Part shown: positions 41,815-47,571 of the stretch, in pieces
Layout: each line of letters begins with the position of its first letter
Position numbering within the stretch: the first letter of the stretch is position 1
NCBI GenBank assembly: GCA_023416745.1
Contig: JAEZHF010000059.1
Coordinates: 1 to 47,571 of the forward strand
Length of the DNA stretch: 47,571 nt
Direction of reading: 5' to 3'
Source: Bacillota bacterium
GTDB taxonomy: Bacteria > Bacillota > Clostridia > Christensenellales > SZUA-584
Position numbers and translations under genes: made by a program
The notes under the pieces: generated by a model
What the model was told of the DNA's origin: nothing
Databases searched by the model: none
Seen by the model: the letters and a program-made list of their open reading frames with translations, nothing else

Positions 41815-42993
41815 TTACCGCCAGTCCGTCACCTCGCGCGCGCCGCTGCCCGCATCGGACTGATAGAAGGCGGGTTCAATACCCGTTGCTTCCTTGTACT
41901 GTTTCGCCATGGCAGCCTTGAATTCCTCCACGCAGCTCTTTCCCACAATGCTGATATTGCAGCCGCCGAAGCCGCCACCCGTCATGCGGGAGCCCAGCAC
42001 ACCGGGAAGCCCCATCGCGATGCTGAACACGGCGTCCAGCTCACGCCCGGTGGCTTCGTAGTCATCGCGCATCGAGACGTGCGCTTCGGCCAGCAGCTTG
42101 CCGAATGCCGCGATGTCGCCCTGTTGCAGCGCCTTGAGTGACTGCACTGTCCGCGCCTCTTCCGTTACGCAATGCCGCGCGCGCCGCCAGAGCGTATCGT
42201 CCGTTAGGTATTTCTGATATCCCATGAGGTCGTTCATGGACATCTCGCACAGGTATTGGTAGCTGCCTCCATTCGCGTTGATCACTGCCAGCGCCTGCTC
42301 GCACTCCTGCCGACGCTGGTTGTACTGCGAATGCGTCAGCTTGTGGGGCGCGTTGGTGTTGGTGATCACGATGGTGCAGTCGCTGAGGTCCAGCGGTACG
42401 TACTCAAATTGCAGCGTGCTGCAGTCGAGGAACAGCGCATGATCCTTCCTGCCCATTGCGGATACGAACTGATCCATGATGCCGCAGCTCATGCCCACGT
42501 ACTCATTCTCCGCCTTCTGGCACAGCCGCGCGAGCTGCACTCTGTCCGGTTCGTCCGCGCCGCCCAGCTTCGCCAGCGCCAACGCAGTAGCCACCTCGAT
42601 GGACGCGGACGACGACAGCCCCGCGCCGTACGGCACCGTGCCGTGATACAGCAGATCGCAGCCGTATATCTCATAACCCGCCTGCTGCAGCATAGACGCC
42701 ACCCCGATCTGATAGCTGCCCCAGTGCAGGTGCTTATACTCCCCCAATGCGGCGATATCGGCGGTCACGCGGTCGGGAAGGCTGGTGACCGCCATGTTGA
42801 TACGGTCTGTTCCGTTCGGACGCGCAACGACGGTGTTCTTCATCTCCAGCGCAGCGGGAAACACGTGCCCGCCGTTGTAGTCGATGTGCTCACCGATCAG
42901 ATTCACGCGGCCCGGCGCTTCGAACAGGCGGATGTCCGCGTCGCTGCCGCCGTAGATATCCAGAAACAGCTTGACCAGTTCGTTGTTCGTCAT
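41815..42993 (-). CDS. galK: Galactokinase
   Basis: 392 residues, GHMP kinase. PGRVNLIGEHIDYNGG (28-42) is the galactokinase signature, PYGAGLSSSASIEVATALAL the ATP-binding loop, and SRMTGGGFGGCNIS the third motif. It phosphorylates galactose to galactose-1-phosphate for GalT. ATG 42993 overlaps the galT stop by four bases (ATGA), so the two are coupled. The GH1 gene starts 23 bases after its stop. Confidence 0.97.
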   Translation of the reverse strand: MTNNELVKLFLDIYGGSDADIRLFEAPGRVNLIGEHIDYNGGHVFPAALEMKNTVVARPNGTDRINMAVTSLPDRVTADIAALGEYKHLHWGSYQIGVASMLQQAGYEIYGCDLLYHGTVPYGAGLSSSASIEVATALALAKLGGADEPDRVQLARLCQKAENEYVGMSCGIMDQFVSAMGRKDHALFLDCSTLQFEYVPLDLSDCTIVITNTNAPHKLTHSQYNQRRQECEQALAVINANGGSYQYLCEMSMNDLMGYQKYLTDDTLWRRARHCVTEEARTVQSLKALQQGDIAAFGKLLAEAHVSMRDDYEATGRELDAVFSIAMGLPGVLGSRMTGGGFGGCNISIVGKSCVEEFKAAMAKQYKEATGIEPAFYQSDAGSGAREVTDWR

Positions 42994-43967
42994 GACTCAT
43001 CCTCCGCTTTGAAGCGTTTATAGGCGTCCCGAAGCTCCACGGCCTTGTCCTCGGGTGCGGTGGTGTTGCAGTGCGCCCACGCGCCCGTTTCGCTGGACGC
43101 GTTGTACTTGATCTGTTCGGCGGAGCGCAGCGGCGGGAAGAATTCGATGTGGAAGTGGTAGTATTCCGATGCATCCTCCCCGTTAACCGGCGCGTTGTGC
43201 ATGCACATCATATAAGGGAACGGCTTGCCGAACAGGCTGTCCAGCATGCCCACAGTATCCCGCACGGACTCCGCCAATGCGAGGCTCTCCGCTTCGCTGA
43301 AGTCCGTAATGTACGGCTTGTGCGCCTTGCTGACGATGTACACACCGTACGGATATTCCGTGAAGAACGGGAGCATCACCGCAAAATGGTCGTTCTCGAA
43401 TATCACGCGCCTTCCGTCCTGCAGTTCCTCGTCCCGCCAATGGCAGAACAGACAGCTGCCCGTTTCGGTGAGATGTTCCCTCGCAGCATCCGTCTCCAGC
43501 GCCAGCTTCTTGGGCAGGAACGGATAGGCGTAAATCTGGCCGTGCGGGTGCGGCATCGTGACGCCCACCTCTTTGCCCCTGTTCTCAAATATGTAGACGT
43601 ATTTGACTGCGGGGTCTTTTCGCAGCGCCTCAAACCGCTGCTGCCACAGCTTCACCAGTTTATGTACATGCGGCAAAGTCAGCTGCGGCAGCGTGGTGTT
43701 GTGGTCGGACGAATACAGTATCACCTCGCACTTGCCGTACGCCGGCCTTGTCCTGAAGAAGTCCGTCGCCACATCGTCCGGCTCGGGCGGCTCGGGCGAC
43801 AGCGCGGGAAAGTCGTTGTCGTATTTCAATACGTCGTAGTCGTCCGGCACGCGGCCTGAGCCCGCACAGAACGGGCACCAGTCTTTGGGCATCTGCGGGC
43901 GTGCCTGCCGGTGCGATGCGATCATAACCCAGTCCTTAATAAACGGATGATACCGAAGCTCTGCCAT
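42990..43967 (-). CDS. galT: Galactose-1-phosphate uridylyltransferase
   Basis: 325 residues, class I type. CPFC (31-34) binds zinc and MPHPHGQIYAYP holds the HPH motif with H142 as the uridylylated nucleophile. YSSDHNTTLPQL and ENRGKEVG are also typical. It swaps UMP between UDP-glucose and galactose-1-phosphate in the Leloir pathway. It is first in galT-galK-GH1-symporter, behind AGGAGG and a promoter/operator region. A galE gene is not in the window. Confidence 0.96.
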   Translation of the reverse strand: MAELRYHPFIKDWVMIASHRQARPQMPKDWCPFCAGSGRVPDDYDVLKYDNDFPALSPEPPEPDDVATDFFRTRPAYGKCEVILYSSDHNTTLPQLTLPHVHKLVKLWQQRFEALRKDPAVKYVYIFENRGKEVGVTMPHPHGQIYAYPFLPKKLALETDAAREHLTETGSCLFCHWRDEELQDGRRVIFENDHFAVMLPFFTEYPYGVYIVSKAHKPYITDFSEAESLALAESVRDTVGMLDSLFGKPFPYMMCMHNAPVNGEDASEYYHFHIEFFPPLRSAEQIKYNASSETGAWAHCNTTAPEDKAVELRDAYKRFKAEDES

Positions 43968-43993
43968 ATTGCCTCCTGCTTTGCTGTGATGAA

Positions 43994-44018
43994 AAGGCAG
44001 CCGATTGTATGCTGCCTT
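43994..44018 (-). other. Hairpin in the galT leader
   Basis: On the minus strand AAGGCAGC pairs perfectly with GCTGCCTT around nine bases and is followed by TTC. The T-run is too short for a firm terminator; it may attenuate, protect the mRNA 5' end or mark a processing site. It sits 27 bases before the galT start. Confidence 0.5.
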
Positions 44019-44055
44019 AATGTGTTTATTCTCATTCCGGTCTGATGCTTAATAA

Positions 44056-44077
44056 ATGCAGTATCATTCTACTGCAT
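44056..44077. promoter_or_regulatory. Operator-like dyad over the gal -10 box
   Basis: ATGCAGTA (44056-44063) and TACTGCAT (44070-44077) form perfect eight-base arms with a six-base centre. The dyad covers the -10 box of the galT promoter, where a repressor would block transcription. No regulator gene is adjacent in the window. Confidence 0.6.
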
Positions 44078-44094
44078 AGATTCAACAATATCAA
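44066..44094 (-). promoter_or_regulatory. Promoter of the galT-galK operon
   Basis: On the minus strand TTGATA (44094-44089), 17-base spacer, TAGAAT (44071-44066); about 100 bases before the galT start. Confidence 0.65.
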
Positions 44095-44172
44095 TAATCC
44101 GGAATAAAAAAGTTTGTTTTATGTGCGTTTTTTTACCTTGTTGTTCGGTTTAGGTATTCAAAAAATCCCGAT

Positions 44173-44207
44173 AAAAAAAGAACAGGAAACCCATGGGCTC
44201 CCTGTTC
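44173..44207 (-). terminator. Terminator after the fucI-kinase-PHP operon
   Basis: On the minus strand GAACAGG (44207-44201) pairs with CCTGTTC (44186-44180), with an inner CCCATGGG, and seven T follow. Confidence 0.85.
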
Positions 44208-44236
44208 CATAAAAAACTGGCTGATGCAAATCCGGT

Positions 44237-45529
44237 TTATTCCCCGGCTCCGATGGCTTTATACTTCTGTATGCGTTTTAAAATTTCCAGTGAGTCCGGC
44301 TTGGAACCGTCGCCGAAAAATCCGTTTCGGATGTCCTCCGACGCTGCGATTTCGTGCCCCACCAGCGCCCACGCCGTATCGGCCAGGTGCGCGAACATGG
44401 GTTCTTTAAGCTGCCGGCATATGAATGACTGCCGGGGCTGGTTGATATCCTCGCCGCTGATCTGCAGGAAGCTGTGCTTATCGCACAGCGCCATCACGCG
44501 CTGCAGCTGCGGAATCGTGTTGCGCGACGGCATGTAGGCAATGGCGTCAAAACCCAGCTCCCGGCACACCGGAAACAGATCGTCCAGATAGTCGTCTTCA
44601 AACTTCTGCGCCTTTTTATCCCCCGTCGGAGACGCGCCCACATCGCCCAGATAGCAGTATGTGGGTATCGCTCCCATGTCGCGTATGGCCGCTACCGCGT
44701 CCGCAACTGGCGGCGTCTCGTCCGTCGTGGAGTCGATATAGATGGGCGTCACAAAGCTGCCCTTTAATATGTTCAGCACGTCGTAGTCGTAATAGTCATA
44801 ATCCGTATCCCGCAGCAGCTTAAGCTGGCTCTCGCTCATCGCAACGCCCATTTTGCCTGTCAGGAAGCTAATCAGCGCCTCGCCCTTGCCGTACTTTTCT
44901 ATCAGTTGCTTCGTCAGTGCGAACAGCATGTGCCGTTCGGTGACCTCGCCGCCAAATTCAGCATAAGACAGCGGGACGATATCCTTATCGTAGCTGATTT
45001 CAATACCATTCGGGCGCAGGAGGCCGTTCAGACGCTCCGTCATCGCCCGGCTGCGTTTCTCCCTTGCGAAGCGTATGCCTCTCAAAAACCGATCGGTCTT
45101 ATCCAACTGCGAATGCGGTACGCCATGCGCGCATATATAGGCGCTTGTGAGCTGGTCCGGATTGTTCACGCGCTGCCCCGCGAAAGGCGTGTCAGACCAG
45201 TCGGTGCGTACCTCGAAGCCCACCGTGGTCGCGATGCCCAGCACCTCGCCCGCTTTAATGAATTCCTCCGCGCCGCTCACCGAGTCGTGGTCCACAATAC
45301 CCACCGTGCACAGCCCGCTTTTAATCGCCTGCCAAACCGCCATCGCGGGCGTGTACGGCGAAAACGAAAACGTGGTGTGAACATGGTTGTTGGTATATCC
45401 TTCGGAGACTGGCCTATGAATCTGCTTACTTTCCAACGCGGCTTTGAGCTCTTTTACCGCCTGCATCCTCACCGCAAGATCCCGGTCTTCCAGTCTTTGT
45501 TCCAACTGCTCAATCTCAAAAAGCTGCAC
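44237..45529 (-). CDS. PHP-domain metal-dependent phosphoesterase, unknown substrate
   Basis: 430 residues. After a charged N-terminal helix (about 1-35, predicted coiled coil) comes a PHP domain: NHVHTTFS (H49, H51), GIVDHDSVSGAEEF (D80, H81, D82), GFEV (E106) and later SGEDIN, the residues that bind three metals in this family. Relatives include histidinol phosphatase and nucleotide or cyclic phosphate phosphodiesterases, but many PHP proteins are uncharacterised. It starts with GTG 45529 directly at the kinase stop, AAAGGG ten bases upstream, so it is co-translated with the kinase. Linked to a deoxysugar kinase, it might act on a sugar phosphate (inference). Confidence 0.75.
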   Translation of the reverse strand: MQLFEIEQLEQRLEDRDLAVRMQAVKELKAALESKQIHRPVSEGYTNNHVHTTFSFSPYTPAMAVWQAIKSGLCTVGIVDHDSVSGAEEFIKAGEVLGIATTVGFEVRTDWSDTPFAGQRVNNPDQLTSAYICAHGVPHSQLDKTDRFLRGIRFAREKRSRAMTERLNGLLRPNGIEISYDKDIVPLSYAEFGGEVTERHMLFALTKQLIEKYGKGEALISFLTGKMGVAMSESQLKLLRDTDYDYYDYDVLNILKGSFVTPIYIDSTTDETPPVADAVAAIRDMGAIPTYCYLGDVGASPTGDKKAQKFEDDYLDDLFPVCRELGFDAIAYMPSRNTIPQLQRVMALCDKHSFLQISGEDINQPRQSFICRQLKEPMFAHLADTAWALVGHEIAASEDIRNGFFGDGSKPDSLEILKRIQKYKAIGAGE

Positions 45530-47020
45530 TTATTCTAATCCCTTTCCCCGCTGCGTTTTTATATTTTGAAAACGTGCATATTGCTCCGTCCACTCGTCCG
45601 GATGCTGCGGCTCAAAGCTTTCCACACCGAACGATTCGCTGATCACCTGCCGAAAATCATCGCCGCCGATCTCTCCCGATGCTTTGATCTGCACCATCAG
45701 GTTACCAATCGCAGTCGCTTCCACCGGGCCGGCTATCACCTCACGTCCGAGCGCCCCTGCTGTCATGCGGTTCAGCAGCTTGTTTCTGGAGCCGCCGCCC
45801 ACGATGTGCAGCACATTGATGCGGCTGCCCTTGAGCTGCTCCAGCCCTTCGAACGCTTCCCGGTAGCCCATCGCCAGGCTCTCGTAAACCGTCCGCGCAA
45901 TCTCGCCCTTGGACTGCGGCACCGGCTGCCCGGTGGACTCGCAGTACCGCTGTATCTTTCCGATCATATTGCCTTCGCCGTAGAACATCTGAGCATTCAC
46001 GTCGATGAACGACCGGAACGCAGGCGCGGCTTCCGCCAGCTTCACGATGTCGTCCCACGAAATGCGCTCTTCCCTGTCCCACTGCTGCTTGCAGCCCTGC
46101 ACGATCCACATCCCCATGATATTGCGCAATAGACGGTAACGCCCGTCCACCGTGCCTTCGTTGGAGAAGTTCTGGCTGAACACCTCGTCTCCCGTCATCG
46201 CTTTTTCCGTCACAATGCCGACGAGCGACCATGTGCCCGAGGACAGGAAAGCGTAGCTGTCATCCTTCACGGGTATGGACGCCACAGCCGAGGCGGTATC
46301 GTGCGACCCGACGCAGTAAACGGTTGCCTCATTGCAAAGCCCCGTCTCCTGCATAACCGACGGCAGCAGCGTGCCCTTCACCGTGCCGCTGGGCTGAATT
46401 TGGGGCATCAGGCTTTTACTGATACCAATCATATTCAGTATATCTTCCGACCACTGTCCGTTCAACCCCAGCATCTGTGTGGTGGACGCGTGCGTGTATT
46501 CCGCGCTGGCAGTGCCGCACAGCATATAACCCAGCAGGTCCGGGAATAACAGCAGCTTGTCGGCGATTTTCAGCTGCGGGTCGTCGTGCAGCGTCATATC
46601 GTAAAGCCGAAACAGCGTGTTGAATGTCATATTGGATACACCGGTCAAGTCAAACGCGGCGCGCTCACCATATTTGGCAAAGAAAGCTTTCATGCCGCGC
46701 TCGCTGCGCGGATCCCTGTACGCCAGCGGATTACCGGTCAGATTGCCCTGTTTGTCGATCAGCCAGAAATCCACCCCCCAGGTGTCGATACCGATACCGC
46801 TGAGCTCGCCATAGCCGCCTCTGGAATAAACACGCAGCCCGTCCTGTATGTTCTCAAACATGCTGAGTATATCCCAGTAATATGAATCGCGTACACGCAC
46901 GCTGTGATTCGGGAAACGGTTCAGTTCCTCCAGCGCCAGCTTCCGTCCGTCAAAACGGCCCAAAATCAGACGCCCGTTGCTTGCCCCCAAATCTGCAGCA
47001 ATATAGTGCTTATGCGCCAT
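45530..47020 (-). CDS. FGGY-family deoxysugar kinase (rhamnulokinase/fuculokinase)
   Basis: 496 residues. ADLGASNGRLILGRF is the FGGY phosphate-1 loop in its RhaB form; IGIDTWGVDFWLID, GSHDTASAVASIP, SSGTWSLVG and HIVGGGSRNKLLNRMTAG follow in order. By sequence style it belongs to the RhaB branch, but it lies 81 bases downstream of fucI, so fuculose is the likely substrate here; RhaB-like enzymes do serve as fuculokinases in some Bacillota. GGGGGAGG lies before ATG 47020. The product would be L-fuculose-1-phosphate; the aldolase is not in the window. Confidence 0.88.
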   Translation of the reverse strand: MAHKHYIAADLGASNGRLILGRFDGRKLALEELNRFPNHSVRVRDSYYWDILSMFENIQDGLRVYSRGGYGELSGIGIDTWGVDFWLIDKQGNLTGNPLAYRDPRSERGMKAFFAKYGERAAFDLTGVSNMTFNTLFRLYDMTLHDDPQLKIADKLLLFPDLLGYMLCGTASAEYTHASTTQMLGLNGQWSEDILNMIGISKSLMPQIQPSGTVKGTLLPSVMQETGLCNEATVYCVGSHDTASAVASIPVKDDSYAFLSSGTWSLVGIVTEKAMTGDEVFSQNFSNEGTVDGRYRLLRNIMGMWIVQGCKQQWDREERISWDDIVKLAEAAPAFRSFIDVNAQMFYGEGNMIGKIQRYCESTGQPVPQSKGEIARTVYESLAMGYREAFEGLEQLKGSRINVLHIVGGGSRNKLLNRMTAGALGREVIAGPVEATAIGNLMVQIKASGEIGGDDFRQVISESFGVESFEPQHPDEWTEQYARFQNIKTQRGKGLE

Positions 47021-47101
47021 TTAAACCTCCCCCGCTTCTGTAATCTTCTCAGGCTCCGGCACGATTATGGACGGAACCATTATTTGAATATACTTCGTTC
47101 C

Positions 47102-47571
47102 TTACTTCATACCGTATACCGGCCCGAAGTTCTGGCAGGCCAGGTAGTCTGCACTCTCATGGTTTTCGGTGCCGAAAGCGCTCCATGCCGACGGACGGAA
47201 CAACTTGCCTTCCTCCACGTTGTGCATGTTCACCGGCATGCGCAGCATGGACGCCAGCGTGATCAGGTCAGCTCCGATGTGGCCGTAGTTGATCGCGCCG
47301 TGGTTCGCACCCCAGTTCGCCATCACGCTGTACACGTCTGTGAAGGCGCCCTTGCCGGAAAGACGCGGCGCAAACCAGGTGGTGGGCCAGGTGGGGTTCG
47401 TTCTTTCTTCCAGTATATCGTTTACGTCCTTGGGCAGCTCCACTGTCCAGCCTTCCGCGATCTGCAGCACCGGTCCCAGCCCTTTGACCAGGTTGATACG
47501 GCTCATCGTCACCGGCATGCCGCCGCGCGTCTTAAAGTGGCTGGAGTAGCCGCCGCCGCGGAAATAGCCCT
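47102..47571 (-). CDS. fucI: L-fucose isomerase, C-terminal part (cut by window end)
   Basis: About 155 residues visible; the 5' end lies beyond 47571, and the frame is open to the edge (GYFRGGGYSS before GGMPVTMSR). NLVKGLGPVLQIAEGW, TWFAPRLSGKGAFTDVYSVM, WGANHGAINYGHIGADL and NVEEGKLFRPSAW match FucI. It interconverts L-fucose and L-fuculose (Mn2+ dependent), and also acts on D-arabinose in some species. It is the first visible gene of the fucI-kinase-PHP operon. The fragment I see has no in-frame stop, so only truncation by the window, not damage, is indicated. Confidence 0.9.
   Translation of the reverse strand, partial: GYFRGGGYSSHFKTRGGMPVTMSRINLVKGLGPVLQIAEGWTVELPKDVNDILEERTNPTWPTTWFAPRLSGKGAFTDVYSVMANWGANHGAINYGHIGADLITLASMLRMPVNMHNVEEGKLFRPSAWSAFGTENHESADYLACQNFGPVYGMK

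Noticed and set aside
1..47571. CRISPR arrays, transposases, integrases or phage genes
   Set aside because: None seen: no regularly spaced direct repeats of 25-40 bases, and no coding frame with transposase, integrase or phage structural motifs.

Overview
The window looks like a chromosomal segment of a spore-forming, anaerobic, fermentative Bacillota, most likely a member of the Clostridia with moderately high GC. The signs are sporulation genes (yabP, yabQ, a spoVB-type flippase), a ferredoxin-dependent 2-oxoacid oxidoreductase, a T-box leader, strong AGGAGG-type ribosome binding sites and many sugar-scavenging genes. No phage, transposase or CRISPR array was seen. Nothing here fixes a genus.

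Layout. 0.5-3.9 kb (+): SpoVB/MurJ-like flippase, MazG/YabN and HU, closed by a strong terminator. 4.1-6.8 kb (+): a PlsC-type acyltransferase with an unusual zinc ribbon, coupled to a GPH-family sugar symporter. 6.7-13.3 kb (-): Ppx/GppA, DivIC/FtsB, YabQ, YabP, a flavodoxin, RF2 and SecA. 13.4-14.1 kb (-): an SDR reductase, divergent from a four-gene VOR/KOR-type oxidoreductase (14.4-17.0 kb, +). 17.1-18.3 kb (+): DgkA-type kinase, the remnant of a TetR regulator, and a GNAT acetyltransferase.

18.4-26.5 kb (-) is a branched-chain amino acid operon, transcribed from a near-consensus promoter through a T-box leader (probable isoleucine specifier AUC) into ilvN-ilvC-cimA-leuB-ilvD-ilvB. Citramalate synthase implies isoleucine made from pyruvate; leuCD and ilvE must lie elsewhere. 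A tRNA-Ser(GCU) gene follows (26.6 kb, +), and directly behind it a compact four-gene cassette (26.8-31.1 kb): GT4 glycosyltransferase, two extended SDR sugar-nucleotide enzymes and a B12-binding radical SAM enzyme. This is the best candidate for an undescribed system.

31.3-34.4 kb (+): a small unknown protein, an Rrf2 regulator and two PLP enzymes of sulfur amino acid metabolism. 34.7-47.6 kb is a carbohydrate island: oligo-1,6-glucosidase and GH36 alpha-galactosidase (+) facing galT-galK-GH1-GPH symporter (-), then a fucI-kinase-PHP operon (-) that is cut by the window end. Together these would take up and hydrolyse alpha- and beta-linked oligosaccharides, feed galactose into the Leloir pathway (galE not in the window) and begin deoxysugar breakdown.

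Between genes there are three copies of one structured repeat family (22.8, 34.4 and 38.7 kb) and a separate long palindrome (38.84 kb).
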